A stretch of DNA of 64,000 nt from JABFWF01 sp035539135 (GCA_035539135.1 DATLJD010000013.1:186001-250000); one strand, 5' to 3'. Positions 15,339-25,540 are shown, counted from the stretch's first letter. Notes: generated from the letters alone by a model not told the origin. Numbers and translations: made by a program.

Positions 15339-16697
15339 CTACCGCATCAGCACCACTTCCTCGGCGCTGGTCGGGTGGATCGCGATGGTGTCGTGCAGGT
15401 CCCGCAGGGTGATCCCGCGTTTCAGGGCGACCGCGAAGCCCTGCAGGATTTCGTCGGCCCCCTCGCCGAGCAGGTGGATGCCGACCACGCGTCGCTCCTC
15501 GCCCACGCACACCAGCTTGAACAGGCTGCGCTGCGCCGAGTCCGCCAGTGCGTGCAGCATCGGCCGGAAGCCGCTGCGCAGCACGTGCACGTCGTCGCCG
15601 TGGCGCTGGCGCGCCTCGGCCTCGGTCAGGCCGACCTGGCCGAGTGGCGGATGCGAGAACACGACCGTGGCGACCTGGTCGAGGGCGACCGCCGCGTCGG
15701 GCTGGCCGCCGAACAGGCGGTCCATCAGCCGTCGCGCCGCGGCGATCGCGACCGGCGTCAGCGCCGGCTGCGCGGTGACGTCGCCGACCGCGTGGATGCC
15801 GGGCACGCTCGTGCGCTGTTGCGCGTCCACCTGCACGAAGCCGCGTACGTCCAGCGCCACGCCGACCTGCTCCAGCCCGAGCCCGGCGGTGTTGGGCCGG
15901 CGGCCGGTCGCGAAGATCAGCGCGTCGAACGGTTCGCTTTCCGCGCCGAGCACGTCGCGCAGGCGCACCCGTGTGTCGCCCTCACGCCGCACGCCGGCGA
16001 CCTCGAAGCCGAAGTGCGCCTGGATGCCGTGCTGCCGGTAGTCCTCGACCAGCTGCGCGGCGAGGTCGGCATCGAAGTGCTGCAGCAGGCGCCGGCCGCG
16101 CACGAACAGCTCCACGTGGCTGCCCAGCGCCTGCAGCACGCCGGCGAGTTCCACCGCGATGTAGCCGGCGCCGACCACCGCGACGCGTTCCGGGGCGGCA
16201 TTGAGCCGGAAGAACCCGTCGGAATCCATGGCGAGTTCCGCGCCCGGCACCTCCGGCCGCACCGGGTGCCCGCCGGTCGCCAGCAGCACCTGCGGCGCGC
16301 GCAGGCGCACGCCGTCGTCGCAGGCGACCGTGTCGGCGGCGGCGAGCCGCCCGCGCACCGGCAGCAGGGCGACGCCGGCCTCGTCGAGCCGCTTCCGGTA
16401 GCTGGCGTGGATGTTCTCGATGTAGCGCTGGCGTCCGGCGATGAAGGCCGGCCAGTCGAGCGCGGGCGCCGGCGGCAGGTCGAAACCGACCTCGCGCGCG
16501 AGCGCCAGACGATGCGCAAGGTCGGCGGCCAGCCACATCGCCTTCTTCGGCACGCAGCCGACGTTGACGCAGGTGCCACCGAGCGCGCCCGGCTCCAGCA
16601 GGGCGACGCGCGCGCCATGCGCGGCCGCGCGGAAGGCGCCGGCGAGGCCGCCCGAGCCGCCGCCGACCACGATCAGGTCGAAGTCGCGCGCGCTCAC
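15339..16697 (-). CDS. gor: Glutathione-disulfide reductase
   Basis: This 452-residue FAD/NAD(P)H pyridine nucleotide-disulfide oxidoreductase shows the FAD-binding LIVVGGGSGGLAGAFRAA, redox Cys pair GGTCVNVGCVPKKAMW, NAD(P)H motif VVGAGYIAVELAGVLQALGS, FAD motif TSVPGIHAVGD and catalytic C-terminal IAIHPTSAEE (His-Pro). This fits glutathione reductase (GTCVNVGCVPKK is Gor-type) rather than dihydrolipoamide dehydrogenase. The GTG start at 16697 overlaps the TGA of the upstream oxidoreductase gene (GTGA), so the two are co-translated. Confidence 0.92.
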   Translation of the reverse strand: MSARDFDLIVVGGGSGGLAGAFRAAAHGARVALLEPGALGGTCVNVGCVPKKAMWLAADLAHRLALAREVGFDLPPAPALDWPAFIAGRQRYIENIHASYRKRLDEAGVALLPVRGRLAAADTVACDDGVRLRAPQVLLATGGHPVRPEVPGAELAMDSDGFFRLNAAPERVAVVGAGYIAVELAGVLQALGSHVELFVRGRRLLQHFDADLAAQLVEDYRQHGIQAHFGFEVAGVRREGDTRVRLRDVLGAESEPFDALIFATGRRPNTAGLGLEQVGVALDVRGFVQVDAQQRTSVPGIHAVGDVTAQPALTPVAIAAARRLMDRLFGGQPDAAVALDQVATVVFSHPPLGQVGLTEAEARQRHGDDVHVLRSGFRPMLHALADSAQRSLFKLVCVGEERRVVGIHLLGEGADEILQGFAVALKRGITLRDLHDTIAIHPTSAEEVVLMR

Positions 16698-17950
16698 GCG
16701 AAGCGTGCCAGCGCGTAGGGCGCCGGATCGACGAAAGGCGGGCGTCCGGTGATCAGCTCGGCCATCAGCTGCGCGGTCGCGGGACTCATGCTGACCCCGA
16801 GCATGCCGTGCCCGGTCGCGATCCAGAGGTGACGGTGGCCGGGCACCGCGCCCAGGATCGGCACGTCGTCGCTGCTCATCGGCCGCCAGCCGTACCACTC
16901 CTCGCGCTTGACCGGGCCGACCGGGTCGCGCAGGTACTCGCGCGCGGCGCGCTCGAGCGCGTCCAGCCGGCGGCGGTTGAGGCGGGTGTCGAAACCGGAG
17001 AACTCCATCGTGCTGCCCAGCCGGTAGCCGCTGCCCCACACGCTCACGCAGACGCTGCGCTCGTGCAGGGTGAGCGGCCGGCGCGGCGCCAGCGCGGGCC
17101 GGGCATAGGTGATCGAGTAGCCCTTGCCCGGCTGCATCACCAGCCGCAGCGGCGCCAGCGCCGGGGACAGCGCCAGGCGCGGCGTCCATGCGCCGGTCGC
17201 GACCAGCACGTCGCGCGCGCGCACCGGGCCCAGCGCGGTGGCCACCTGCAGGCCGTCGCCATCTTCCTGCACGCCGTGCACGGCGCAGGCCTCGACGATC
17301 TCGCCGCCGGCGGCCAGCACGGCGCGCGCGAGGCCGTCGACGTAGCGGTCCGGGCGCAGGCTGGCGTCGCCGGGAAAGCGGACCACGCCGGCGACGCCTT
17401 CGCGCAGCGCGGGTTCCTCGCGCGCATAGGCGGCGCCGTCGATGCGTTCGCTGGCCACGCCGAGCTGCGCCAGCGCGGCGCGCTCACGCTCGTACGCGTC
17501 GAGCTCGCGCGGATCGCGGAAGACGTGGTCGGTCCCGAGCTGCTCGAACTCGCAGTCGATGCCGTGGCGCGCGAGCAGATCCGGGAACGCCGCGCGCGAG
17601 GCCAGCAGCAGTGCCGCACGGGCGCGCCCGGCGCGCAGCGCGGCCTGGCCGCCGCAATTGCCGGCGAAGCGCAGCAGCCATTGCCACAGCAACGGATCAG
17701 GCCGCGGCGGCACGTACAGCGGCGCGTCCGGGGTCAGCATCCAGCGCAGCGCGCGCGGCACCGCGCCCGGCCCCGCCAGCGGCAACGCGTGGCTGGGCGT
17801 GAGCGTGCCGCAGTTGCCGTGCGAGCTGCCCTGCCCGACCGCGCCGGCGTCCAGCACCCGCACCTCGCGTCCGGCTCCGCGCAGCGCCAGCGCACAGGCC
17901 AGGCCGACCACCCCGGCGCCGACCACCAGCACGTCCGTCCGATCCTGCAT
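16694..17950 (-). CDS. DadA-like FAD-dependent D-amino acid dehydrogenase/oxidase
   Basis: This 418-residue DAO-family flavoprotein has an N-terminal dinucleotide fold (VLVVGAGVVGLACALAL). Right after the FAD site is GSSHGNCGTLTPSHALPLAGPG, matching the DadA pattern of SxxNxG followed by a Pro-rich loop, and the C-terminal FAD contact is WIATGHGMLGVSMSPATAQL. It oxidatively deaminates D-amino acids at the membrane, feeding the respiratory chain; hydroxyproline oxidases share this fold, so the substrate is open. Operon partner of gor by a four-base overlap. Confidence 0.82.
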   Translation of the reverse strand: MQDRTDVLVVGAGVVGLACALALRGAGREVRVLDAGAVGQGSSHGNCGTLTPSHALPLAGPGAVPRALRWMLTPDAPLYVPPRPDPLLWQWLLRFAGNCGGQAALRAGRARAALLLASRAAFPDLLARHGIDCEFEQLGTDHVFRDPRELDAYERERAALAQLGVASERIDGAAYAREEPALREGVAGVVRFPGDASLRPDRYVDGLARAVLAAGGEIVEACAVHGVQEDGDGLQVATALGPVRARDVLVATGAWTPRLALSPALAPLRLVMQPGKGYSITYARPALAPRRPLTLHERSVCVSVWGSGYRLGSTMEFSGFDTRLNRRRLDALERAAREYLRDPVGPVKREEWYGWRPMSSDDVPILGAVPGHRHLWIATGHGMLGVSMSPATAQLMAELITGRPPFVDPAPYALARFA

Positions 17951-17968
17951 CGCGTCTCGTTCCTTTCG

Positions 17969-18663
17969 TCAGCGGCGGCGCCGGCGGCGCAGCAGCACCC
18001 ATCCGATCAGCAGCGCGCCGGCGAACGCGCCCAGCAGCCACGACCACCAACCGCGCCCGTCGTCCGCGCCAGCGGTGACGGGCGCCGGCGCCACCGGCGC
18101 CGGGTCCGCGACCTGCGCCTTCAGCCGCCACATGCCACCGCGCAGTTCCAGCTCCCCGCGCAGCGGCGGCAGCACCAGCTCGCGCCAGCGCACCCGCAGG
18201 TCGCCCACCCGCGGCGCGAGCGGATCGTCGGCGCTGCCCAGGCCGTCGCCCTCCGGCTGGAAGGTCGCGGCCAGGTTGGCCGGCAGGCGGCTGAAGCCGG
18301 GGCGGAACTGCCGCCACTCGCCGAGGGCGAGGATCGCGGCGGGATCGACCGGCCTGCCGTCGAGCGTCGCCGGCGCCAGCCAACGTCGGTTCGGCAGCGG
18401 CCACTCGGCGGGGTTCTGGCGGTCGGGCGGGAAGCCGCGCGAGTCGATCGGGGACCGGCTCCAGGCGCGCTCGTAGCCATGCCGGATCGCCCGCCATTGC
18501 AGCATCTCGACCACGCGCTCCAGGCCGAACGCGTCGGTGCCGACCCGGAAGTCGGGATCGCGCACCGGCGCCTCCACCCGCGGCTGCGGTCCTGGCGGCG
18601 GCGCCTGCGCGCCCAGCGTGCCGGCGGGCAACAGGGCCGCGGCCAGCAGCAGCGCGTGGCGCA

Positions 18664-18664
<1 letters not shown>
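17969..18664 (-). CDS. TMEM43-like membrane protein (tentative)
   Basis: This 231-residue protein has a signal peptide (MRHALLLAAALLPAGTLGAQ), a periplasmic domain, a Pro/Ala linker, one C-terminal membrane helix (GWWSWLLGAFAGALLIGWVLL) and an Arg-rich cytoplasmic tail. The stretch DPLAPRVGDLRVRWREL resembles the P.vGDlRv motif of TMEM43 (DUF1625) proteins, but the protein is shorter than most. Its ATG overlaps the stop of the MBL hydrolase gene (TGATG). Function unknown. Confidence 0.55.
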
Positions 18665-19551
<887 letters not shown>

Positions 19552-19608
19552 GTCCGCAAGTTTAGCCCTTGCCGCGGCACGCGCGGCGAAGGCGACGGCG
19601 GCCGCGGT

Positions 19609-20283
19609 TCAGTCCTGGGAGCGCTTGGTCGGCGTCTTCTGCGCGCTGGCGAGGTCGGCGATCCGCCACAGGTACAGGCTGGCGTAGGTGCGGTACGGGC
19701 CCCAGCGCTCGCCGCGCGCCATGAGCGCCTTGGGGGTGGGCATCTCGGCGGCGCGGTCGACCGCCTGCGCGCCCTTGCGGATGCCCAGGTCGTCCACCGG
19801 CAGCACGTCCGGCCGGCCGAGGCGGAACATCAGCATCATTTCCACCGTCCAGCGGCCGATGCCACGGACCGGCACCAGCGCGGCGATGATCGCGTCGTCG
19901 TCGAGCGTCGCCATCTGCCGCAGCGTGGGGATCTCGCCGCGGGCCTCGCGCGCGGCGAGGTCGCGCAGGGCGAGCGTCTTGTTGCCGGACACGCCGCAGG
20001 CGCGCAGGCCGGCGTCGTCGATGCGCGCCAGGGTGTCGCAGTGGAAGCGGTCGCTGCCGATCGCGGCCTCGACGCGGCCGACGATCGTCGCCGCGGCCTT
20101 GCCGCTGAGCTGCTGGTAGAGGATCGCGCGGGCGAGCGCGTCGACCGGGTCGAACGGCTTGCGCCAGCGCGGGTCGGCCGCGATCGGACCGAGCCGCTCC
20201 ATCCACCGCGCCAGCTTGCGGTCCTTGCGCGCGAGGTGCTCGCGCGCGGCGTCGGTGTCGAAGCCCCGGGCGTGGCGGGCCAT
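19609..20283 (-). CDS. DNA-3-methyladenine glycosylase II-like (AlkA/HhH-GPD)
   Basis: This 224-residue base-excision repair glycosylase has the helix-hairpin-helix (LVPVRGIGRWTVEMMLMFRL) followed by the catalytic Asp region DVLPVDDLGIRKGA, as in AlkA and yeast MAG1. It lacks the N-terminal AlkA domain and the C-terminal FeS cluster of Nth/MutY, so it is a compact MAG1-like form. It removes alkylated purines from DNA. The stop of this gene and the start of the MBL gene are 57 bases apart, and DUF423 lies one base upstream. Confidence 0.88.
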   Translation of the reverse strand: MARHARGFDTDAAREHLARKDRKLARWMERLGPIAADPRWRKPFDPVDALARAILYQQLSGKAAATIVGRVEAAIGSDRFHCDTLARIDDAGLRACGVSGNKTLALRDLAAREARGEIPTLRQMATLDDDAIIAALVPVRGIGRWTVEMMLMFRLGRPDVLPVDDLGIRKGAQAVDRAAEMPTPKALMARGERWGPYRTYASLYLWRIADLASAQKTPTKRSQD

Positions 20284-20284
20284 G

Positions 20285-20647
20285 TCAGCGCCTCGCGAAG
20301 TCGAGGGCCAGCAGCAGCCAGCCGACGATCAGCAGTCCGCCGCCGAACGGCGCCGCCGCCACCGGCAGGCCGGCCAGCACGTGCAGCGCGACGCTGCCGG
20401 CGAACAGCAGGGTGCCGAGCAGCAGCACCGCCAGCGCCAGCGCGCGCAACCGCCCGGAGGGCCCGCGTCCGAGCGCCGCCAGCGCGACGCCGTGGCCGAA
20501 GGCGACCGCCGCCGCGGTCTGCGCCAGCCCGCGGTCGTCGCCCAGCCCGCCGTGGGCGGCGTACGCGCCCAGCGCCACCGCCGACGCCGCACACAGCGCG
20601 CCCGCCGCCGCCAGCGGCGCCGATGTCCTCGATGCGATCGCGTTCAT
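20285..20647 (-). CDS. DUF423 (YgdD-like) small membrane protein
   Basis: This 120-residue inner-membrane protein has four predicted helices. The family pattern is visible as ALGAYAAHGG near residue 27, then a helix with FGHGVALAALG and a C-terminal GGGLLIVGWLLLAL. Function of the family is not established. It is immediately upstream of the AlkA-like gene (one base between) and likely in the same transcript. Confidence 0.85.
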   Translation of the reverse strand: MNAIASRTSAPLAAAGALCAASAVALGAYAAHGGLGDDRGLAQTAAAVAFGHGVALAALGRGPSGRLRALALAVLLLGTLLFAGSVALHVLAGLPVAAAPFGGGLLIVGWLLLALDFARR

Positions 20648-20665
20648 GCCATTCCCCGGAAACGC

Positions 20666-20690
20666 GACACGCCGCGCGAGGCGGCGTGTC
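20666..20690 (-). terminator. Strong hairpin downstream of the SRPBCC gene
   Basis: A perfect 10-bp inverted repeat (GACACGCCGC / GCGGCGTGTC) with a five-base loop lies 26 bases after the SRPBCC stop. On the minus strand it is followed by GCGTTT, so it is a plausible intrinsic terminator with a weak T-run, separating that gene from the DUF423 operon. Confidence 0.65.
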
Positions 20691-20715
20691 GGGTGAAACC
20701 GTCCCGCTGCGGACC

Positions 20716-21906
20716 TCAGTCCTTCAGCGCCCAGTAGATCTGGTACTGGCCCTCGGCGGTGAAGGCGGCATCGATGCCGTCCTGGTACACGTCGAACGGG
20801 CGGTCGACGACCTCGTGGCCCTGGGTGAGTGCCCACGCGCGCAGCATGTTGTGCGCGTTTTCCAGTTCGAAGATGTAGCCGTTGTAGTGGCCGGTCGCGG
20901 CACGGCCCGGCGCGGTGCGCACGTATTCGACCGGGCCCAGCAGCTTGAGGCCATCGAGCTTCTGGCCGCTGGCGGCGACCAGGGACTGCGGCTTGGCCTC
21001 GGCGGCGGGCTGCGCGCCCTCGGCGGCCGCGTCGGTCGTCGCCCCGGTGCCGGCGTCGGCCTTGGCTTCGGTGTCCGCATCGCCCTTCGCCTCGCCCTTG
21101 CGGCGCACCGGCACGGCGACGTCGAAGGCGTAGTTTTCGCGGCCGAACTCGCTGGTGACGATGCGCATCGGGCCGGCCGCCACCAGGCCGCTGGCGTCCA
21201 TGCTGCGCTTGATCCACTCCATGTCGGCCTTCATCGCCGCCTTCAGCTTGTCCTCGTCGCGCGGGATCGAGCCGGCATTGACCATCAGCAGGTCCTGCGC
21301 CGGCACGTCGACCACGCGCAGGTCGACCAGACGCACGCCCTGGCGGCGGTAGTCGGCGTTCGGGACGGAGGCCAGCATGTTGCCCAGGCGCTCGAGGCCC
21401 ATCTTCATGTCGTCGCCCACGTGCCGGCTCACGTACAGGCCGGCGTAGCGGCCGAGCAGATCCCAACCGTACTTCACGTCGTAGTTCTGGCTGATCTCGA
21501 TGTTGCGCAGCGAGCGGCCGGTCTTGCGGAAGGTGAAGACGAAGCGCTTGTCATGGCCGCGTTGCGGGTTTTCGACGGCGTACACGATGCGCTCGCCCGG
21601 CACCGATTCGGTGATTTCGTAGCTGCCGTGGCCCAGGCGCGGGTTGTCCGAGTCGTAGGTCAGGGTCGCGCCCACGCCCTCGACCGGACCGGACAGCTGG
21701 ACCTTCATGCGCGGATCGCGCAGCACCAGCGGATTCCAGTCGGTGAAGCGGCGGAAGCTGTTGAGGGTGTCGAACACGATCGTCATCGCGCGGTTGGTCT
21801 CGACCGTCTCGGTGATGTGGCGGCTGGACGGGAGCACCAGCCCGACGACCAGGAACAGCACGGTCACGATCGCCAGGGAAATCAGGATTTCGAGCAAACG
21901 GGTCAT
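20716..21906 (-). CDS. SRPBCC-domain protein with GyrI-like C-terminal domain
   Basis: This 396-residue protein has one N-terminal membrane helix (LLEILISLAIVTVLFLVVGL), an SRPBCC/polyketide-cyclase-like ligand-binding domain (about residues 35-180, with NSFRRFTDWNPLV and the glycine-bounded strands after it) and a second domain resembling GyrI/AraC effector-binding domains (about 190-396). The second domain is interrupted by an Ala/Glu/Lys/Asp-rich low-complexity insert at about residues 285-335. Start MTRLLE at 21906 has GGAG upstream. A membrane-anchored small-molecule binder is likely; no enzyme activity can be assigned. Confidence 0.75.
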   Translation of the reverse strand: MTRLLEILISLAIVTVLFLVVGLVLPSSRHITETVETNRAMTIVFDTLNSFRRFTDWNPLVLRDPRMKVQLSGPVEGVGATLTYDSDNPRLGHGSYEITESVPGERIVYAVENPQRGHDKRFVFTFRKTGRSLRNIEISQNYDVKYGWDLLGRYAGLYVSRHVGDDMKMGLERLGNMLASVPNADYRRQGVRLVDLRVVDVPAQDLLMVNAGSIPRDEDKLKAAMKADMEWIKRSMDASGLVAAGPMRIVTSEFGRENYAFDVAVPVRRKGEAKGDADTEAKADAGTGATTDAAAEGAQPAAEAKPQSLVAASGQKLDGLKLLGPVEYVRTAPGRAATGHYNGYIFELENAHNMLRAWALTQGHEVVDRPFDVYQDGIDAAFTAEGQYQIYWALKD

Positions 21907-22102
21907 CAGGCATCTCCAGGGGACGGGCCCCGTCCCGGCCGGGGCCGCGACGCAGACCCCCCATCGTAGCAAGAAGGTCCTGTCCGGGCAGCACCCGCCG
22001 CGGAGAATCCCTCGCCCGGCGCGCGCCGGTGTGAAGGACGTCGCGGAAGCCGCGCGCGGCGCGAACGGCCGGCGCGCTGCGCCGAGCCGGACATCCTGAC
22101 GA

Positions 22103-22744
22103 TCAGACCAGCTGCAACTCGAAGGCCTTGAGCACCGCCCGGGTGCGGTCGCGCACGCCGAGTTTGCTCAGGATGTTGGAAACATGGTTCTTGATGGTCC
22201 CTTCGGCGACGCCCAGCGAGTTGGCGATCTCCTTGTTGGAGAAGCCGGAGGCCATCAGCCGCAGGATCTCTGTCTCGCGGTCGGTCAGCGGATCCGGGCG
22301 GTCGAGGCTGACGAAGTCGTTGCGCATGTGCTCCAGGCCCGAGAGCAGGCGCTGGGTCACCGCCGGCTGCACCAGCGAACCGCCGGCGGCGACCGTCTGG
22401 ATCGCGCCGACCAGCTGCTCCAGCGAGACGTCCTTGAGCAGGTAGCCCTTGGCGCCGGCCTTGAGCCCGGCCAGCACCAGCTGGTCGTCGTCGAAGGTGG
22501 TCAGGATGATGGTCGGCGGCAGCGCGTTGATCCGCGCCAGCGCCTGCAGCGCCTCCAGCCCGGACATCGCCGGCATGCGCATGTCCATCAGCACCACGTC
22601 GGGCCTGACCTGCGGGATCAACTCGACCGCCTGGCGGCCGTCGGCGGCCTCGGCGACGACTTCCATGCCCTCGGCGAGGGCGAGCAGGGAACGGATGCCC
22701 TGGCGGACCAGGGTCTGGTCGTCGACCAGGCAGATGCGGATCAT
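22103..22744 (-). CDS. NarL/LuxR-type response regulator
   Basis: This 213-residue response regulator has the receiver acidic pair Asp8/Asp9, phosphoacceptor Asp54 in VVLMDMRMPAMSG and Lys in GAKGYLLKD. The C-terminal LuxR helix-turn-helix reads LTDRETEILRLMASGFSNKE then GTIKNHVSNILSKL. It is coupled to the sensor kinase upstream by a four-base overlap. The pair matches the DesK/DesR-like arrangement; its targets are unknown. Confidence 0.93.
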   Translation of the reverse strand: MIRICLVDDQTLVRQGIRSLLALAEGMEVVAEAADGRQAVELIPQVRPDVVLMDMRMPAMSGLEALQALARINALPPTIILTTFDDDQLVLAGLKAGAKGYLLKDVSLEQLVGAIQTVAAGGSLVQPAVTQRLLSGLEHMRNDFVSLDRPDPLTDRETEILRLMASGFSNKEIANSLGVAEGTIKNHVSNILSKLGVRDRTRAVLKAFELQLV

Positions 22745-23961
22745 GCGGCCTCTCCGGAGGGCGTCTCGGTGTGGGGAAGAGCGGGCGCCGCGCCGACGCT
22801 CTTGGCGAGCGGCAGGCGGATGTCGAGCGCGAAGCCGCGCCCGGGCCCGGGGTCGATGTCGACGCGGCCGCCGTAGGCCGCCAGTCGCTCGCGCATGCCG
22901 CGCAGGCCGTTGCCGGGAACCGGCGCCTGCGCGCCGTGGCCGTCGTCGCGCGCCTGCAGGCGCACGCAGCCGTCCTCGCGCGCGTAGTGCAGGGTCAGCC
23001 GCCGCGCCTGCGCGTGGCGTACCGCGTTGGTGATGATCTCCTGGGTGCAGCGCAGCAGCACGTGCGCGCGCTCGGGGTCCTCGAACTGGAACGGCTCGGG
23101 CATCTCCATCTCGATCGCCAGCCCGGCGACGTTGTCCGCCAGCGGACGCAGGGTCGCCGCCATGTCGATCGCGTCGTCCTGGCGCAGCTGGCTGACCGCC
23201 TCGCGCACGTCGCTGAGCAGGAGCCTGGCCAGGGTGTGGGCCTGGTTGACGTGTTCCTGGGCGCGGCCTTCGACCAGGTGCCCGGCGACCTCGAGGTTGA
23301 GGCTGAGCGCGGTCAGGTGGTGGCCGAGCAGGTCGTGCAGCTCGCGCGAGATGCGGGTGCGCTCGTTGATGCGCGCGCTCTCGGCGAGCAGCGCGCGGGT
23401 CGCGCGCAGTTCGGCGTTGAGCCGGCGCTGCTCCTCGCGCGCCTGCGACTGCTGCTGGGCGACCAGGTTGGTGACGAAGACGAACGCGCTGAACCCGGCG
23501 TACAGCAGCGATTGCAGCACGCCGATGACAGGCGGGAAATCCAGCGCGTCGACGAAGACGGGCACGGTCGCCAGGTTGCTCGCGATCAGCCAGGCCACGC
23601 CCGTCGCCGGACGCAGGGACCAGGGCAGCAGGCCCGCCAGCACCATCAACAGGATGCTGCCGAGGCCGGTGCCGGAGAAGTAGCTCACCCCCAGCGCGCA
23701 CGCGGTCAGGACCACCAGCAGCGCATGCCCGGCCGGACCGGGGCGGCGCCTGCCCAGGGAATGGGTGATCCACCAGTAGACGATGCCGAACACCAGGTAC
23801 GCCGCCAGCCAGCGCAGGACGCGCAAGGTCAGGGGTTCGCCGGGCTCCGGGGAGACCGACTCCGGGTCCAGCCAGACGTTGAACAGCCACAGCCCGACCG
23901 CGCCCCAGGTGAACAGGCCGGCGTAACGCAGCAGACGGGTGTGGTCCAGGCGCGCGAACAT
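22741..23961 (-). CDS. DesK-type sensor histidine kinase
   Basis: This 406-residue inner-membrane kinase has about five or six helices in the first 165 residues with almost no periplasmic domain, then a coiled linker (AQQQSQAREEQRRLNAEL) and a HisKA_3 dimerisation helix (ISRELHDLLGHHLTALSLNL, phospho-His in the first HD). The ATPase domain shows EIITNAVRHA and DDGHG...GLRGMRERLAAYGG. The lack of a sensory loop suggests membrane-state or intramembrane sensing. The start MFARLDHTRLL at 23961 is chosen over an upstream in-frame ATG (24033), whose residues look non-coding. Confidence 0.9.
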   Translation of the reverse strand: MFARLDHTRLLRYAGLFTWGAVGLWLFNVWLDPESVSPEPGEPLTLRVLRWLAAYLVFGIVYWWITHSLGRRRPGPAGHALLVVLTACALGVSYFSGTGLGSILLMVLAGLLPWSLRPATGVAWLIASNLATVPVFVDALDFPPVIGVLQSLLYAGFSAFVFVTNLVAQQQSQAREEQRRLNAELRATRALLAESARINERTRISRELHDLLGHHLTALSLNLEVAGHLVEGRAQEHVNQAHTLARLLLSDVREAVSQLRQDDAIDMAATLRPLADNVAGLAIEMEMPEPFQFEDPERAHVLLRCTQEIITNAVRHAQARRLTLHYAREDGCVRLQARDDGHGAQAPVPGNGLRGMRERLAAYGGRVDIDPGPGRGFALDIRLPLAKSVGAAPALPHTETPSGEAA

Positions 23962-24107
23962 GCCGCATCTTAGGCACAAGCCGCGCGCGGTGGGCACGCC
24001 GGAAGTCATGGCGGGCGCGGCACATCCGGCCACGGCCGGGCTGAACCCCGCCCCGCGTTGTCGCGCGCGCCGGCCCGCCGCGGTCGCCCCCGTTCGCGCG
24101 CGCGTGC

Positions 24108-24113
24108 GATAAT
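24108..24113 (+). promoter_or_regulatory. -10 candidate for the GNAT-min gene group
   Basis: TGCGATAAT (extended -10, hexamer GATAAT) stands in an otherwise GC-rich divergent region, 62 bases before the GNAT start. No convincing -35 is seen at 17 bases, which an extended -10 can tolerate. Confidence 0.4.
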
Positions 24114-24175
24114 TCGCGTTCGGGGACGCGGCGCGCGGCGCGCCTGCCGTCGGCCAGCACTACCGGGAGTCGGGA

Positions 24176-24772
24176 ATGTCGATCGCCATCCGCGACGTGC
24201 GCGAGCACGAGCTGGATTCCGTCCTTGCCCTCAACAACGCCGCCGGTCCCGGCATCCTCCCGCTCGACGCCGCCCGGGTCCGCCGGTTCCACGAAGAAGC
24301 CGAATATTTCCGGGTCGCCGAGCGCGACGGCGCGCTGGCCGGCTTCCTGGTCGGCTTCGGCGGCGACCGCGACCACGACAGCGACAACTTCCGCTGGTTC
24401 CGCGAGCGCTACCCGCACTTCTTCTACATCGACCGCATCGCGGTCGCCAGCCGCCGCCGCGGCGGCGGCGTCGGGCGCGCGTTCTACGCCGACGTGCAGA
24501 GCTACGCCGAGCTGCGCTACCCGCACCTGGCCTGCGAGGTCTTCCTCGAGCCCGGCACGGATCCCGCCCTGCTGTTCCACGGCAGCTTCGGCTTCCGCGA
24601 GGTCGGCCAGCACGTGATGCCGGGCACCGGCCTGCGCGCGGCGATGCTGATGAAGGAACTGTGCAGCTATCCCTGGGTGCGCGAGACCTATGGCGCCCGG
24701 CTGCCGGACGCGCCGTGGATCGTGCAGCCGCGCACCCCGGCGGCCTTCGACCAGCGCGCGACGGGCACCTGA
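24176..24772 (+). CDS. GNAT-family N-acetyltransferase
   Basis: This 198-residue acetyltransferase has the acetyl-CoA loop region FYIDRIAVASRRRGGGVGRA (Arg/Gly-rich pyrophosphate loop) and the late-domain GSFGFREVGQHVM. Substrate unknown. It ends two bases before the minC start, so it is probably co-transcribed with minC; a link to cell division is only suggested by position. Confidence 0.85.
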   Translation: MSIAIRDVREHELDSVLALNNAAGPGILPLDAARVRRFHEEAEYFRVAERDGALAGFLVGFGGDRDHDSDNFRWFRERYPHFFYIDRIAVASRRRGGGVGRAFYADVQSYAELRYPHLACEVFLEPGTDPALLFHGSFGFREVGQHVMPGTGLRAAMLMKELCSYPWVRETYGARLPDAPWIVQPRTPAAFDQRATGT

Positions 24773-24774
24773 CC

Positions 24775-25539
24775 ATGGCCGCGAACGCCTTCGACTACGA
24801 GCAGGCCGGCGAGCTCAAGATCGGCCAGGTCGGCATCGCCAACCTGCGCGTGCGCACCCTGGATGTCGGCAAGCTGGCGGCGGAGATGCGCGAGCGGGTC
24901 GCGCGCGCGCCGAAGCTGTTCGAGCGCGCCGCGGTAATCGTCGACTTCGGCGCCCTGCCCGCGACGCCGGACGTGGCCACCGCCCGCGCCCTGGTCGACG
25001 CCCTGCGCGAGGCGGGCGTGCTGCCCGTGGCGCTGGCCTACGGCAGCAGCGACAACGAGCAACTGGCGATCGCGCTCGGCCTGCCCTTGCTGGCCAAGTT
25101 CCGCGCCCAGTACGAACCTGCGGCCGGTACCGCCGCGCCCGCGCCGGGACCCGCGCGCCGGGCCGAGCCGGAACCGAAGCCCACGCCCGCGGCACCCGCC
25201 CGCGGCGGCGAACCCGGCCTGGTCCAGGCCGCGCCTGTGCGCTCGGGCCAGCAGGTCTACGCCGAGCAGCGCGACCTGACCGTGCTGGCCACGGTCGGCG
25301 CCGGCGCCGAGGTCATCGCCGACGGCTCGATCCACATCTACGGCGCCCTGCGCGGGCGCGCGCTGGCCGGGGCCCGGGGCTTCGAGCAGGCGCGCATCTT
25401 CTGTCGCGAGTTCCACGCCGAGCTGGTCGCGATCGCCGGCCACTACAAGGTGCTCGACGACCTGCCGGCGGAACTGCGCGGCAAGCCGGTGCAGATCTGG
25501 CTGGAACAGGGCCAGCTGAACATCGCGGCGCTCGATTGA
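24775..25539 (+). CDS. minC: Septum site-determining protein MinC
   Basis: This 254-residue FtsZ assembly inhibitor has an N-terminal MinC_N domain (to about residue 115, with FERAAVIVDFGALPATP). A long Pro/Ala linker follows (about 118-155), then the C-terminal beta-helix domain with the hallmark GAEVIADGSIHIYGALRGRA and GARGFEQARIFCREFHAELVAI. MinC is brought to the membrane by MinD. A strong hairpin directly after the stop separates it from minD. Confidence 0.95.
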   Translation: MAANAFDYEQAGELKIGQVGIANLRVRTLDVGKLAAEMRERVARAPKLFERAAVIVDFGALPATPDVATARALVDALREAGVLPVALAYGSSDNEQLAIALGLPLLAKFRAQYEPAAGTAAPAPGPARRAEPEPKPTPAAPARGGEPGLVQAAPVRSGQQVYAEQRDLTVLATVGAGAEVIADGSIHIYGALRGRALAGARGFEQARIFCREFHAELVAIAGHYKVLDDLPAELRGKPVQIWLEQGQLNIAALD

Positions 25540-25540
25540 A

